This document shows positions 26,645 through 36,848 of a DNA stretch of 64,000 nucleotides, piece after piece. The notes beneath the pieces were generated by a model. That model did not search any database, was not told the origin of the DNA, and saw nothing but the letters and a program-made list of their open reading frames with translations. Origin of the DNA: an uncultured Pelagibacteraceae bacterium (lineage in GTDB: Bacteria; Pseudomonadota; Alphaproteobacteria; Pelagibacterales; Pelagibacteraceae); assembly GCA_902590535.1 (NCBI GenBank), contig CACIXF010000001.1, forward strand, positions 116,861 through 180,860, written 5' to 3'. Within the stretch, counting starts at the first letter, position 1, and every line of letters starts with the position of its first letter. A program made the position numbers and the translations under genes.

Positions 26645-27901
26645 ATGCAGAAGTATTCAATATTTAACTTGGTTAAAAACGCTTTTTCAAACCACCAAAA
26701 TTGGGATCTGGCTTGGAAAGATCCAACACCTAAAGAGGAATATGATGTAGTGATTATTGGCGGAGGAGGTCACGGTCTAGCTACCGCATATTACCTTGCT
26801 AAAGAGCATAACATTACAAAAGTTGCAATTATCGAGAAAGGTTGGATTGGAGGAGGAAATGTAGGACGTAACACTACAATTATTAGATCCAATTATATGC
26901 ACGATGAAAATGGTTTGTTCAGCGAGTTTGGAATGGAATTATGGAGAAAGATGAGTCAGGACCTGAACTACAATGTAATGTTTTCTCCAAGAGGTATTAT
27001 TAATCTTGCTCATTCAGATGCTCAAATGAATGCTTATGCAAGAAGAGGAAATTCAATGAGATTAAATGGAATAGATGCACTTCTTTTAAACAGAGAACAA
27101 GTTAAAGAAATTATTCCAATGGCTGATTTTTCAGACAACGTAAGATTTCCAATTTTTGGTGGCTTGATGCAACCAAGTGCAGGAACAGCAAGACATGATG
27201 CTGTTGCATGGGGTTATGCACGTCAGGCAGACTCAATGGGGGTAGATATTATTCAGAATTGTGAAGTAATTGGATTTGATGTTTCAGCTGGAAAAATAAA
27301 CGGCATTAGAACTTCACGTGGAAATATTAAGGCAAAAAAAGTTGGTTTATGTGTTGCTGGTAGTACAAATATTTTAGCAGAAAAATTAAACATGACTTTA
27401 CCAATAGAAACTCATTTACTTCAAGCTTGTGTTTCAGAACCAATTAAACCAGTGCTGGATAATGTAGTTACATTTGGTGCAGGACATTTTTATGTAAGTC
27501 AGTCAGATAAAGGTGAAATGGTGATGGGTGGAGATTTGGATGGATACAATAGTTATGCACAAAGAGGAAACTTGCCAACTTTACAGCATGTATTGACAGA
27601 AGGGATTGCCATGATGCCATTTTTAAGCAAATTAAAAATGCTTAGAACTTGGGGTGGTATTATGGATATGTCAATGGACGGTTCACCAATTATTGATAAA
27701 ACTCATATTGAAGGTTTGTATTTAAATTGTGGATGGTGTTATGGAGGATTTAAAGCCACACCTGCTTCAGGTTGGACATTTGCTCACACAATTGCACAAG
27801 ATAGGGTTCATGAATTAAACGCAGGCTATAGCTTAAATAGATTCAGTACAGGCCATCTTATTGATGAGAAGGGACTAGGAACTAAAACCTGGATATCTTA
27901 A
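26645..27901 (+). CDS. soxB: Sarcosine oxidase beta-like flavoprotein subunit (or N-methylglutamate dehydrogenase subunit)
   Basis: Core flavin subunit of a heterotetrameric amine oxidase/dehydrogenase, 418 aa from the ATG at 26645 (a TTG lies just upstream). Seen: FAD motif VVIIGGGGHGLATAY (about 33-47), signature GRNTTIIRSNY (about 75-85), and QPSAGTARHDAVAW, where the FMN-linked His of sarcosine oxidase lies. Followed tightly by D, A and G subunit genes. MgdA-D (N-methylglutamate dehydrogenase) have the same architecture and, given the mgs-like genes, are a real alternative; sarcosine would come from dimethylglycine instead. Confidence 0.88.
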   Translation: MQKYSIFNLVKNAFSNHQNWDLAWKDPTPKEEYDVVIIGGGGHGLATAYYLAKEHNITKVAIIEKGWIGGGNVGRNTTIIRSNYMHDENGLFSEFGMELWRKMSQDLNYNVMFSPRGIINLAHSDAQMNAYARRGNSMRLNGIDALLLNREQVKEIIPMADFSDNVRFPIFGGLMQPSAGTARHDAVAWGYARQADSMGVDIIQNCEVIGFDVSAGKINGIRTSRGNIKAKKVGLCVAGSTNILAEKLNMTLPIETHLLQACVSEPIKPVLDNVVTFGAGHFYVSQSDKGEMVMGGDLDGYNSYAQRGNLPTLQHVLTEGIAMMPFLSKLKMLRTWGGIMDMSMDGSPIIDKTHIEGLYLNCGWCYGGFKATPASGWTFAHTIAQDRVHELNAGYSLNRFSTGHLIDEKGLGTKTWIS

Positions 27902-28171
27902 ATGCTTTATATTAATTGTCCACATTGTGGAATGAGATCCCAAAATGAATTTTCATACGGCGGAGATGCAAGTGTTAAAAGACCAGAATTAAATAAAGAA
28001 ATTTCAGATAATGAGTGGGATGATTTTGTTTATAACAGAAAGAGTTTAAGAGGAAAACATTTAGAGCTTTGGCAACATATTTCTGGATGTAGGCAATGGA
28101 TTAAAGTTGAGAGAGATACATCAACTCATGAAATATTTAGAACTTTTAAAGCTAATGAGGAAATTGCCTAA
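27902..28171 (+). CDS. soxD: Sarcosine oxidase delta-like subunit
   Basis: 89 aa zinc-binding small subunit. Seen: a CPHCGMRSQNEFSYGG motif (Cys6 and Cys9, His) at the N-terminus and HISGCRQWIKVERDTSTHEI at the C-terminus, which provide the metal-binding set of the family. It follows soxB immediately and overlaps soxA (TAATG). In the tetramer the delta subunit binds zinc and stabilises the complex. Confidence 0.88.
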   Translation: MLYINCPHCGMRSQNEFSYGGDASVKRPELNKEISDNEWDDFVYNRKSLRGKHLELWQHISGCRQWIKVERDTSTHEIFRTFKANEEIA

Positions 28172-31167
28172 TGACACAAGCTTTTAGAATTGAAAATGGT
28201 GGATTAATAAACAAAGATAAAAAATTATCTTTTAAATTTAATGGTAAAACGTACTTTGGTTATGAAGGTGATACTTTGGCATCGGCTTTATTGGCAAATG
28301 GAGTTCATTTAGTAGGAAGAAGTTTTAAATATCACAGACCAAGAGGTTTCTTTGGAGCAGGAGTTGATGAACCTTATGCAGTAGTTCAACTTTATAGAAA
28401 TGGTGAAACAGAACCAAATATTAAAGCCACAGAGCAGGAGTTATTTGAGGGTTTAGAAGCAAAAAGTGTTAATTGTTGGCCAAGTGTTAATTTTGACATA
28501 GGTGCAATTAATAATTTTTTAAAAATTTTTTTACCAGCAGGTTTTTATTACAAAACTTTTATGTGGCCAAAAAGTTTTTGGTATCGAATTTATGAGCCAT
28601 TTATTAGAAAAGCAGCTGGTTTAGGTGTAGCTTCAACTAAACATGATAAAGAAAGGTATGAACATAAGTACGAATATTGTGATTTGTTAATTGCAGGCTC
28701 AGGACCTTCGGGATTAGCTGGTGCATATGCAGCAGCAAAAAATGGAGCTAAAGTAATTTTAGCTGAAGACAAACCAAGATTTGGTGGATCTTTATTAACA
28801 AGTGATGTCAATATTGGCAATCAATCAGGAAAAGATTGGGCTGAAGGAATAATTGCAGAACTTAAAACAATGCCCAATGTTGTTGTAAAAAATAGATCTC
28901 AAATTTTTGGATACTATGATCACAACATGCTTGTGATGTCGGAAAAAGTTAGTGATCATTTACCATCAACTAAAAAATATCACCCTAACAAAAGGTTATG
29001 GTACATTCGAGCAAAAGAAGTTTTGATTTCCTCAGGATCAATTGAAAGACCAATAGTTTTCGGAAATAATGATACACCAGGGGTAATGCTTTCTTCAGCT
29101 GCTAAAGAATATTTAAAAGTATATGGTGTTTTAGTTGGAAGAAAACCATTGGTATTTACAAATAACGATAGTGGATACGAAACAGCAATTGAATTTAAAA
29201 AACATGGAGTAGACCCAGTTGTTTTAGACTCAAGAAAAAATCCTGAGTCAGAAATAATTGATGAGGCAAAAAATTTAGGAATTAATATTAAAAATTCATA
29301 TGTTGTTGTTGCAGCACAAGGATACAAAAAAGTAAAATCGGCAGATATTGCAAGTATTTCTGAAGACAAAAAACAACTTGGTAAAATAGAAAATATGCAA
29401 TGTGATTGTATTTGCGTTTCAGGTTTTTGGACACCAACTATTCATTTAGCCTCACAATCAGGAAATAAAACAAAGTTTAAAGAAGAAATTGATGCATTTG
29501 TTCCAGGACAATCAAAACAAAATGAAATTACTTTAGGTGCAGCTAATGGAGTATTTTCACTGGAGGAAACTTTAAAAACGTCATTTACAGCAGGAAGTGA
29601 ATTATCAAAAAAAATTACTGAAAATGATAATAAGATAGCTATTCCAAATGTTGTTGAAAAGAAATCTTCTCAGCATGATAAGTTTTGGTGTGTTCCATTA
29701 CCAAAAGGTAAGAATTATAAAAGATTTTTAGATTTTCAAAACGATGTAGCGGTATCTGATGTAGAAATAGCTTTAAGAGAAGGGTATCGATCAATTGAAC
29801 ACGTTAAAAGATATACCACTCTAGGAATGGCAACAGACCAAGGAAAAACAAGTAATTTAAATGGATTACAATTAGTATCCGAAATTGAAAACAAAGTTGT
29901 TCCCGCAGTAGGCCATACGACTTTTAGGCCTCCATATACTCCTGTTTCTATTGGAGCAATAGTAGGAAGAGAGGTTGGAAAACATTCAAAACCAACAAGA
30001 AAATCTCCAATGCATTCATGGCATGAAAAAAATAATGCAGTTTTTGTTGATGCAGGTGTTTGGTTAAGACCCAGGTATTATAAAAGAGGAAATGAAAATT
30101 TATTTGAGGGATCAAAAAGAGAAGCAAAAAATGTAAGAACAAATGTAGGTGTTTGCGATGTAACTACATTAGGTAAAATAGATATTAAAGGACCAGATGC
30201 AGCGGAGTTATTAAATAGAGTCTATACAAATGCATGGTTGAAGCTACCAGTCGGTAAAGCTAGATATGGTGTAATGTTAAGAGAAGATGGAATTGTAATG
30301 GATGACGGAACAACTACAAGAATTTCTGAAAATCATTATCATATGACTACGACAACAGCTCAAGCAGCAAACGTTCTTTCGCATTTAGAATATTATTTGC
30401 AACTCGTTTGGCCTGAATTAAATGTGAATGTAGTTTCAACTACAGAACAGTGGGCTGGAGCAGCTATAGCTGGACCTAAATCTCGAGATTTATTACAAAA
30501 ATTATTTCCAAACTCTGATGTATCAAATGAAGGCTTACCTTTTATGGGCTATATGGAGGGAGATTTATTTGGTGTTAAAGCAAGAATATTTAGAATTTCT
30601 TTTTCAGGTGAGCTTGCTTATGAAGTAAATGTTGAGTCTGATTATGGAAGTTTTATGTGGGAAAAAATAATGGAAGTTGGTAAAGAATTTAACATTCAAC
30701 CATATGGAACAGAAGCATTATCAACTCTTAGAATTGAAATGGGACATGTTGCTGGATCAGAACTTGATGGTAGAACAATTCCATTCGATAACGCCTTAGA
30801 AGGTCTTGTTAGTAAAAAGAAAGATTTTATTGGAAAAAGATCATTACAAAGATCTGCATTCACAGCTGAAGATAGACAAAGATTAGTGGGCGTAGTTCCA
30901 TTAGATAAACAAACAAGCATACCAGAAGGCTCTCATTTGGTTAAAGATGATAAAGCACCGCTACCAAATCCAAAATTAGGTCATATCTCTGCATCTTGTT
31001 GGAGTGTTGAATATGATAATCCTTTTTCTTTGGCAATTTTGAAAGATGGAAAAAATATGATCGGTCAAAAGCTTTTTGCAATGTCGCCACTTAAAAACAA
31101 AGTAATACCAGTTGAGATAGTTTCATCACATTATGTAGATCCGAAAGGTGAAAGAGTTAGATCATGA
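28171..31167 (+). CDS. soxA: Sarcosine oxidase alpha-like subunit with THF-binding domain
   Basis: 998 aa. Seen: an N-terminal ferredoxin-like domain (about 15-105; [22 protein letters not shown]), a pyridine-nucleotide/FAD domain starting at [17 protein letters not shown] (about 173-189), and a C-terminal GcvT domain (about 600-990) with [11 protein letters not shown]. The last binds THF and accepts the methylene group released from the N-methyl substrate as 5,10-methylene-THF. It overlaps soxD and soxG at start/stop, so the four subunits are translationally coupled. Confidence 0.88.
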   Translation: MTQAFRIENGGLINKDKKLSFKFNGKTYFGYEGDTLASALLANGVHLVGRSFKYHRPRGFFGAGVDEPYAVVQLYRNGETEPNIKATEQELFEGLEAKSVNCWPSVNFDIGAINNFLKIFLPAGFYYKTFMWPKSFWYRIYEPFIRKAAGLGVASTKHDKERYEHKYEYCDLLIAGSGPSGLAGAYAAAKNGAKVILAEDKPRFGGSLLTSDVNIGNQSGKDWAEGIIAELKTMPNVVVKNRSQIFGYYDHNMLVMSEKVSDHLPSTKKYHPNKRLWYIRAKEVLISSGSIERPIVFGNNDTPGVMLSSAAKEYLKVYGVLVGRKPLVFTNNDSGYETAIEFKKHGVDPVVLDSRKNPESEIIDEAKNLGINIKNSYVVVAAQGYKKVKSADIASISEDKKQLGKIENMQCDCICVSGFWTPTIHLASQSGNKTKFKEEIDAFVPGQSKQNEITLGAANGVFSLEETLKTSFTAGSELSKKITENDNKIAIPNVVEKKSSQHDKFWCVPLPKGKNYKRFLDFQNDVAVSDVEIALREGYRSIEHVKRYTTLGMATDQGKTSNLNGLQLVSEIENKVVPAVGHTTFRPPYTPVSIGAIVGREVGKHSKPTRKSPMHSWHEKNNAVFVDAGVWLRPRYYKRGNENLFEGSKREAKNVRTNVGVCDVTTLGKIDIKGPDAAELLNRVYTNAWLKLPVGKARYGVMLREDGIVMDDGTTTRISENHYHMTTTTAQAANVLSHLEYYLQLVWPELNVNVVSTTEQWAGAAIAGPKSRDLLQKLFPNSDVSNEGLPFMGYMEGDLFGVKARIFRISFSGELAYEVNVESDYGSFMWEKIMEVGKEFNIQPYGTEALSTLRIEMGHVAGSELDGRTIPFDNALEGLVSKKKDFIGKRSLQRSAFTAEDRQRLVGVVPLDKQTSIPEGSHLVKDDKAPLPNPKLGHISASCWSVEYDNPFSLAILKDGKNMIGQKLFAMSPLKNKVIPVEIVSSHYVDPKGERVRS

Positions 31168-31751
31168 CATTAATTTCAGCTCTATCAAATGTTCATGTAA
31201 AAGGTCAATTCGGAGATTATGAAGGTAAAAATGAAAATGATTTACTTAAAATATCTGAAATCAAAAATTTATTAATTGTTCAAATAGTTCAGTACAAAAA
31301 TTCTTCACTTTCTTTTGAGGGTATTGACATTGATGGTTTAAAATTAAAAAATGAACCTTTAACAGTAGTATTTAATGAAAATACTAGAATTATGTGGAAT
31401 GGACCAAAAAACTGGATTTTGGTTTCAACAAAAAAATATTTAATTAAAAATGTATCAGATAATTTTAAAGATACAGATTTTGCTATAACAGATTTATCTC
31501 ATTCTAGAGCTATTATTGAAATCGAAGGCAATGATTCGATAGAAGTTTTGAAAAAAGGATGTCCTTTTAATTTTAATACATTGGATAAAAATAATTCTAT
31601 AAACTCAACTTATAATGGAATAGCTTTTACATTAGATAAGTTGGGTGAAAATCCAAATAAAGTAAGGTTATTTGCTTTAAGAAGTTTTGGCGAATCTTTA
31701 TATCATTCTATCACAGACGCATCTTTAGAGTTTGGCTTTAAGTCTTTATAA
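31164..31751 (+). CDS. soxG: Sarcosine oxidase gamma-like subunit
   Basis: 195 aa, overlapping soxA by 4 bases (ATGA). Seen: the pattern of a reduced GcvT fold, [28 protein letters not shown] (about 111-138) and a C-terminal [19 protein letters not shown], typical of SoxG proteins, which are poorly conserved. It completes the BDAG set. It is convergent with the EamA gene 10 or so bases away. Confidence 0.8.
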   Translation: MTLISALSNVHVKGQFGDYEGKNENDLLKISEIKNLLIVQIVQYKNSSLSFEGIDIDGLKLKNEPLTVVFNENTRIMWNGPKNWILVSTKKYLIKNVSDNFKDTDFAITDLSHSRAIIEIEGNDSIEVLKKGCPFNFNTLDKNNSINSTYNGIAFTLDKLGENPNKVRLFALRSFGESLYHSITDASLEFGFKSL

Positions 31752-31761
31752 ACTTAAATTT

Positions 31762-32610
31762 TCAATCTCTTGTTGCAATATAAACGCCTATAGAAGTAAT
31801 TAGAAATCCAATTAAATCTAAGTTAGTTAAACTTTCATTTAAGAAAAGCCATGCCATAAAAGCAGACGTTGCTGGAATCAAAAAAAATATAGAAACAGTT
31901 TTGCTTGCTGAATTATTTTTAATTAAAAACATTAATATTGTAAATGCTCCGAATGATACCAAATATATTTGATGGCTCATTGCAATAATAAATGTTTGTG
32001 AGAATTCAATATATGGATCAACAAACAAAATAATTATTAATAAATGAAACAAACACCCACCAATAGCTTGATTCATATTACTTACAGACAATGGTAAGTT
32101 ATTACTTAATTTTTTTTGCCATAAAGTTGAAAATGTAATTGCTAATAAAGCAATTATGGTTGCCATCAATCCTGCTGCCGGTATTTTTGAACCAATATCA
32201 AAACCCAATACAAGTCCTGCACCAGCAAATCCTAATAAAACACCAATCCATTGTTTTGTAGATACTTTTTCATTTAAGATGGGGCCACTTAATGCATTTG
32301 TGAGAACTGGTTGAAGAGTTACAATTAATGCTGCAATTGCTGTAGGCATACCTATTGAAATAGAGTAAAAGACACCACCAAGATAAAAACCATGAAATAA
32401 GACACCACTAAAAAAAGATTCAAAAAAGTTTCTTTTACTTACTATAATTTTTTGTTTTGAATAAATAGAAAATAAAAAAAAACCTGCAGCAACTAAAGCA
32501 AATCTAAAAGCTAGAGCAGCAAATGGATCACTATTGTCTATAATAGGTTTAGTAGTTATGAATGCTGAAGACCATAGAATTATGAATATGAAAGGAAAAA
32601 TTTTAATCAT
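31762..32610 (-). CDS. EamA/DMT-family drug/metabolite transporter
   Basis: Ten hydrophobic segments in two repeats of about 140 aa; 282 aa from the ATG at 32610 (a TTG three codons upstream is possible). Seen: FPFIFIILWSSAFITTKP at the N-terminus, typical of EamA, and SIFFLIPATSAFMAWLFLNESL in the second half. These proteins commonly export amino acids or small metabolites; no substrate can be assigned. Not tightly linked to the neighbours. Confidence 0.85.
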   Translation of the reverse strand: MIKIFPFIFIILWSSAFITTKPIIDNSDPFAALAFRFALVAAGFFLFSIYSKQKIIVSKRNFFESFFSGVLFHGFYLGGVFYSISIGMPTAIAALIVTLQPVLTNALSGPILNEKVSTKQWIGVLLGFAGAGLVLGFDIGSKIPAAGLMATIIALLAITFSTLWQKKLSNNLPLSVSNMNQAIGGCLFHLLIIILFVDPYIEFSQTFIIAMSHQIYLVSFGAFTILMFLIKNNSASKTVSIFFLIPATSAFMAWLFLNESLTNLDLIGFLITSIGVYIATRD

Positions 32611-32709
32611 TATATTCAATAAACAAATAAATAAAATAAAATCAAATAAATACCTATAATGAACAAATTAGACGTAGTAATAAAAGAACAAATCACTTAA
32701 AATTTAAAT

Positions 32710-33108
32710 ATGACCTTAAAATTATTAAGAATTTTTACAATTATTATATCCTTTTTCTTTTTAACTGGTTTTGTACCTATTTTTTCATTTATTGGCCCAG
32801 GTGTAACAGCGTTTACTTCAGGCAATCTCTATAAAGCGGGTGCGCAATTTGTAATAAGCAAAAGTATAGAAAAAGAAACTGGAAAAAATTCTTTAAATTT
32901 AATTAAAGAAGAAATAAGTAAAAATTTAATTAAAGAAGAAATAAAAAAAAATAATTCGATAAATGAAGATTTGAGACAATTAGTTGAAAAAAGAATAAAA
33001 ATTACTAGACAAAAATTAGAAAATCAAAATTTACAAAAATTAGTCAAGAAAAGAATAATAGTCACTAGATCAAAACTTAATTTAAATAATACTACTCAAC
33101 AATATTAA
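32710..33108 (+). CDS. Membrane protein with internally repeated coiled-coil tail
   Basis: 132 aa, unrecognised. Seen: two hydrophobic stretches at the N-terminus (about 5-22 and 24-40), then a basic/acidic helical tail with two pairs of internal repeats: NLIKEEISK and NLIKEEIKK (about 59-75), then QLVEKRIKITRQKL and KLVKKRIIVTRSKL (about 90-125). The DNA shows the first pair as a direct repeat. A TATAAT at about 32657-32662 may be its -10 box. It overlaps the convergent gene downstream by 17 bases. Confidence 0.65.
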   Translation: MTLKLLRIFTIIISFFFLTGFVPIFSFIGPGVTAFTSGNLYKAGAQFVISKSIEKETGKNSLNLIKEEISKNLIKEEIKKNNSINEDLRQLVEKRIKITRQKLENQNLQKLVKKRIIVTRSKLNLNNTTQQY

Positions 33109-33532
33109 GATATATCAGATTTTCTTGTTCAGTTTCTTTGCACCACATTTCATAACTTTCACAAACTCTCCATAAATGATCGAAAGCTCTTTGTGAAATT
33201 TCTAATGGAAAATGACTTTTAGTATAATAAAGTTTTGGTATCTTCATTAAAAATTTTACCATAGAAACTTTTTGTAGTTCTAAAAGTCTTAAAGTTTCTT
33301 CATTTATTTTTTTTTTAGTTATTTGGTCAATAGATTTATTTTTCTTAAGTTCTAAAAACCATTTATCATGAAATTCTCCAGAGCTTAAAATGTCATATTC
33401 CTTAGTAGTCATGAAAATTTCAAAAGCTTGTATATTATTGATTTCAGGATTTTGTTTTTTAATTTCAATTATATTTGAATAAACAAATTCAGCAGCTCTC
33501 AACACATATGGCTTTTCAGTCTTGTTAGACAT
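33092..33532 (-). CDS. 146-aa protein of unknown function
   Basis: Soluble, alpha-helical by composition, unrecognised. Seen: a charged central region (LELKKNKSIDQITKKKINEETLRLLELQKV) and a C-terminal Trp/Cys-containing stretch (DHLWRVCESYEMWCKETEQ, about 115-135). It starts 3 bases after the racemase gene ends, so it is cotranscribed with it. It overlaps the oppositely read 132-aa gene at its 3' end. Confidence 0.65.
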   Translation of the reverse strand: MSNKTEKPYVLRAAEFVYSNIIEIKKQNPEINNIQAFEIFMTTKEYDILSSGEFHDKWFLELKKNKSIDQITKKKINEETLRLLELQKVSMVKFLMKIPKLYYTKSHFPLEISQRAFDHLWRVCESYEMWCKETEQENLIYLNIVE

Positions 33533-33535
33533 AAA

Positions 33536-34282
33536 CTAGTTTTTATGCTTAACCATAGCTGAATGAGCTAAAATTAAATTAGGATCTAAGAAAACTTTTG
33601 AGGATTTAACATTTTTAAATGATTTAAATGCAAAAATAGCAATAGGGAGCTCTGTACAACCTAAAATGATTTTTTTACACTTCATTTTAATTAAGGAATT
33701 AATTGCAGGTTTAATTGCTTTTGCTGCAGCCTTTACATTACCCATTTTAACTAATTTAATTGCTTTATTAACTGACAATTTTTGTATTTTTTGAGATGGC
33801 TCTATTAATTGATAATCCTTTTCAAAAAATTTTTTATAAACTCCAGTTTTAAGAGTACCCTCAGTTGCTAAGAGACCAACTTTGGAGTTTCTCTTACATT
33901 TTTTTTTTGTAAATATGAAAACTTCTTTTGGCATATTGATTATTGGAATATTAATTTTATTCTGCAAATCATCGAACCAATAATGAGCTGTATTACAAGG
34001 TATAACTATAAATTTACATTTATTTTTTTCCAGAAGCTTACAACCTTTGAGCAAACTTTTTAAAACTTTATTATATTTTGCTTTACTTTTTTTATTTGTA
34101 GATTTGTTTGAAAGATTTTTAGTTTGAGAGCCAATAGACTCAGGTCTACCAGGAATATTTGATTTATTATAAAGTATAAATAATGGATACTCTTGATCTA
34201 TTTTTCCTCTATTTAAAACTGCAAGTTTGTTACAAAAATCAAGACCTGCTTGAGTTCCCATTCCACCTAAAATTCCAATCAT
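33536..34282 (-). CDS. Aspartate/glutamate racemase family protein
   Basis: PLP-independent racemase, 248 aa. Seen: the N-terminal MIGILGGMG, the first catalytic cysteine in VIPCNTAHYW (about 98) and the second in ILGCTELPIA (about 203), with the family's usual spacing. Such enzymes act on Asp, Glu or related amino acids; the substrate is open. An unusual lysine load probably reflects the AT-rich genome. Confidence 0.85.
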   Translation of the reverse strand: MIGILGGMGTQAGLDFCNKLAVLNRGKIDQEYPLFILYNKSNIPGRPESIGSQTKNLSNKSTNKKSKAKYNKVLKSLLKGCKLLEKNKCKFIVIPCNTAHYWFDDLQNKINIPIINMPKEVFIFTKKKCKRNSKVGLLATEGTLKTGVYKKFFEKDYQLIEPSQKIQKLSVNKAIKLVKMGNVKAAAKAIKPAINSLIKMKCKKIILGCTELPIAIFAFKSFKNVKSSKVFLDPNLILAHSAMVKHKN

Positions 34283-34359
34283 AATTTTGATTAATTTAGT
34301 AATTTTTTATTTTAAATCTATAATTAATAATTGTGTTTAAAGATTGTTATTAAATAAGG

Positions 34360-34410
34360 TATTGGCTGAATAATAAATTTTTTAAAGTTAAATAAATTTT
34401 TCAGCCAATA
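34360..34410 (-). terminator. Long-loop stem downstream of the cold-shock gene
   Basis: Perfect 10-bp inverted repeat TATTGGCTGA (34360-34369) and TCAGCCAATA (34401-34410) enclosing 31 AT-rich bases, 13 bases past the cspA stop. There is no T run after it, so it may stabilise the 3' end rather than terminate. Confidence 0.4.
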
Positions 34411-34422
34411 GGAAGTGTGAAA

Positions 34423-34629
34423 TTATGCAGTTTTTAAGTTAACTGCTGAAGGACCTTTAGGACCATCTTCAACATCGAAAGTCAAAGCTTGACCCTCATC
34501 TAAACCGTTCATACCAGCATCTCTTACTGCTGAAACATGTACAAACACATCTTTTTCTTTATCTTCTCTTTCAATAAAACCAAAACCTTTGGTTGGATTG
34601 AACCATTTTACTTTACCTTGTAGACTCAT
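34423..34629 (-). CDS. cspA: Cold-shock domain protein
   Basis: 68 aa RNA-binding OB-fold protein. Seen: [19 protein letters not shown] with both RNP motifs (KGFGFI and VFVHVSAV). Likely an RNA chaperone. A TTGACA (34716-34711 on the minus strand) lies about 80 bases upstream of the start, implying a long leader as is common for cold-shock mRNAs; that leader contains a small hairpin at 34663-34680. Confidence 0.95.
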   Translation of the reverse strand: MSLQGKVKWFNPTKGFGFIEREDKEKDVFVHVSAVRDAGMNGLDEGQALTFDVEDGPKGPSAVNLKTA

Positions 34630-34662
34630 ATTTATCTTCTTACTTTTTGTTATGTTTAATTA

Positions 34663-34680
34663 TTACTTATAATTAAGTAA
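34663..34680 (-). promoter_or_regulatory. Hairpin in the cspA leader
   Basis: 7-bp inverted repeat TTACTTA (34663-34669) and TAAGTAA (34674-34680) with a 4-base loop, about 34 bases before the start codon. It may act in temperature-dependent translation, an inference from family habit. Confidence 0.35.
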
Positions 34681-34746
34681 TATTGGCTTTCTTTAGATTT
34701 TATTGGGTTTTGTCAACAAAATAGATCAACAATTAAAAAATAATTT

Positions 34747-35214
34747 TTATCTATCATCAATAACCTTAGTTAAATAAACAGAATTGATGTCTTCTTTATA
34801 GTGTGCAAAAGGCTCGCATACTGTAAAACCAGTTTTTTTGAAAAGTTTTCTTGCTGGTATAAAAAAATCACCTGCCCCTGTTTCAATACTTAATCTTTTT
34901 ATTTTAAGTTTTTTAGCTTCAGTAATTAAATGATTAATTACATTAATCCCTTGCCCTTGCTTTCTAAAATTGTCGTGAATTCTTATCGACTTAAATTCCC
35001 CATGTTCTTTATTTAAAAATTTTAAAGCACCGCAACCAATCAGTTTTTCGTTATCCCACAAACTCCAAAATTTAATTGATGGTACTTTTAAACCTGGAAT
35101 ATCTAGAACGTGAGCACTTCCCTCTGGAGAAGCAGCTCTAAGCTCTACAAAATGTTTGGTTAGAAGCTCATTAACTTCTGGATTATCAAAATTGCCTTCT
35201 ATCGATTTTAACAT
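34747..35214 (-). CDS. GNAT-family acetyltransferase
   Basis: 155 aa N-acetyltransferase fold. Seen: the acetyl-CoA loop IRIHDNFRKQGQGINVINHLI (R/Q-x-x-G-x-G/A form, about 78-98) and the C-terminal RKLFKKTGFTVCEPF strand-helix. Resembles the ElaA/YitI-type stand-alone GNATs. The acceptor is unknown. Its start abuts the purK stop, so it is translated from the purEK transcript. Confidence 0.85.
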   Translation of the reverse strand: MLKSIEGNFDNPEVNELLTKHFVELRAASPEGSAHVLDIPGLKVPSIKFWSLWDNEKLIGCGALKFLNKEHGEFKSIRIHDNFRKQGQGINVINHLITEAKKLKIKRLSIETGAGDFFIPARKLFKKTGFTVCEPFAHYKEDINSVYLTKVIDDR

Positions 35215-36261
35215 TTATACTAAAGTTGTGATATGACCCATTTTTCTTTTTTCTTTTATATCTTTTTTTAAATAATCAAAGAAAAATTCATTTTCATTAA
35301 ACTTTTGTATATTTCTATAATGAGTAATTTGATCGCCAAGCAAATTAATCATTTTAGCATTAGATATTTTTTTTATAGGAATTTGCTCTAAACCACATAC
35401 AGCTCTTACATGATTTTCAAATTGACTCACATTAAAAGCATTTATTGTTAAATGTCCTGAGTTATGTACTCTAGGTGCAATTTCATTAACGTAAAGATTA
35501 TCATTTCTATCAATAAAAAATTCTACACACATAGTTCCAACATATTTTAGTTCTTCAGCAATTAGCATTGCCCAATCTTTAGATTGATTAAAAATCTTTT
35601 CATTAATATCAGCAGGTATTTTTGAATATTTTAAAATTTGATCTTCGTGTGAGTTTTCTATTGGTTCATAAATTTCATATTTATTATTACTAAACCTTGT
35701 AATTATAATTGAAATCTCTTTTTTTAATTTTACAAGTTTTTCAAGAATATATCCTTTTGAAAAATCAATGTTCAATGAATTAAGATCTTCACTTGATTTA
35801 ATTGGATATTGACCCTTGCCATCATAACCAAGTGTTGTTGTTTTTAATATTCCTGGTAAAAAATCTTCTAAGGCATCTATGTCAGATTTTTTTTCAATTG
35901 AAACATATCTAGTTGTTCTAATATTTAATTTATTAACAAAATCTTTTTCAGCTAATCGATGTTGAATTAATCTGTTAACAGAAGGCTTTGGCAAAACAGG
36001 TTTAAATTTGTTTATTTCATTTAATGTTTCAAATGGAATATTTTCAAATTCATAAGTGACAACATCAACTTGATTTATAAATTCTGATATTTTTTCTTTA
36101 TTATCATAACTTCCTGTAACAAATTGATTACAAAAATTTTGTGCTGGCGCATCTATGTCATCACAAAAAATAACAGTTTTAACATTTAATTTTTTAGCGG
36201 CTATTGCAAGCATACTTCCAAGTTGACCACCCCCAATGATACCAAGAGTAATTTCTGACAT
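35215..36261 (-). CDS. purK: N5-carboxyaminoimidazole ribonucleotide synthase
   Basis: ATP-grasp enzyme of purine synthesis, 348 aa. It converts AIR, bicarbonate and ATP to N5-CAIR. Seen: IGIIGGGQLGSMLAIAA at the N-terminus, KTTTLGYDGKGQ (ATP lid, about 141-152), and the metal ligands around MCVEFFID and NEIAPRVHNSGH. One base separates it from purE. Housekeeping gene, unrelated to the osmolyte loci. Confidence 0.94.
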   Translation of the reverse strand: MSEITLGIIGGGQLGSMLAIAAKKLNVKTVIFCDDIDAPAQNFCNQFVTGSYDNKEKISEFINQVDVVTYEFENIPFETLNEINKFKPVLPKPSVNRLIQHRLAEKDFVNKLNIRTTRYVSIEKKSDIDALEDFLPGILKTTTLGYDGKGQYPIKSSEDLNSLNIDFSKGYILEKLVKLKKEISIIITRFSNNKYEIYEPIENSHEDQILKYSKIPADINEKIFNQSKDWAMLIAEELKYVGTMCVEFFIDRNDNLYVNEIAPRVHNSGHLTINAFNVSQFENHVRAVCGLEQIPIKKISNAKMINLLGDQITHYRNIQKFNENEFFFDYLKKDIKEKRKMGHITTLV

Positions 36262-36262
36262 T

Positions 36263-36754
36263 TTATTTTGGAGATTTCTTTACAGATTTAGTTTGTGATG
36301 TTCTAAAATTTTTAAGTTTTTTTCGAACATTTGAATTATTATTAGCAATTATTGCTGCAGCTAATAAAGCAGCATTAATGGCGCCATCCTCTCCTATAGC
36401 AAGCGTTCCCACAGGAATTCCTTTAGGCATTTGTGCAATTGATAACAAACTATCCAAACCTTTAAGTTTTTTACTTTCAACAGGAACACCAAGTACTGGC
36501 ACATGTGTAAGTGCTGATATCATACCTGGAAGATGAGCAGATCCTCCAGCACCTGCAATTATTACTCCTATATTATTTAGCTCAACTTTTGCAGCATATT
36601 CATACATTCTTTGTGGTGTTCTGTGAGCAGATATAATTTTTGTTTCAAACGAAACTCCAATTTTTTTTAGGGTTTTTTCGGCTAGTTTCATTACTTTATA
36701 GTCAGATTGACTTCCCATTATGATTGAAACTTTTAATTTATTATTTTTTTTCAT
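36263..36754 (-). CDS. purE: N5-carboxyaminoimidazole ribonucleotide mutase
   Basis: 163 aa, moves the carboxyl of N5-CAIR to give CAIR. Seen: IIMGSQSDYKVM (about 11-22), SAHRTPQRMYEYA (about 43-55) and AGAGGSAHLPGM, all substrate-binding motifs of class I PurE. The basic C-terminal tail (SQTKSVKKSPK) is extra. First gene of a purE-purK-GNAT unit. Confidence 0.95.
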   Translation of the reverse strand: MKKNNKLKVSIIMGSQSDYKVMKLAEKTLKKIGVSFETKIISAHRTPQRMYEYAAKVELNNIGVIIAGAGGSAHLPGMISALTHVPVLGVPVESKKLKGLDSLLSIAQMPKGIPVGTLAIGEDGAINAALLAAAIIANNNSNVRKKLKNFRTSQTKSVKKSPK

Positions 36755-36848
36755 GAAAATTGATCAATCTGTTTATTTCAAAATTAACTTAAAATTTCAA
36801 TAAAATTAATAGTATTTAAAATGCATATTGATTAGAGTTAAGCATCCT

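Noticed and set aside
34360..34410. Classical rho-independent terminator after cspA
   Set aside because: The 10-bp stem has a 31-base loop and no following T run, so the terminator label is kept at low confidence only.
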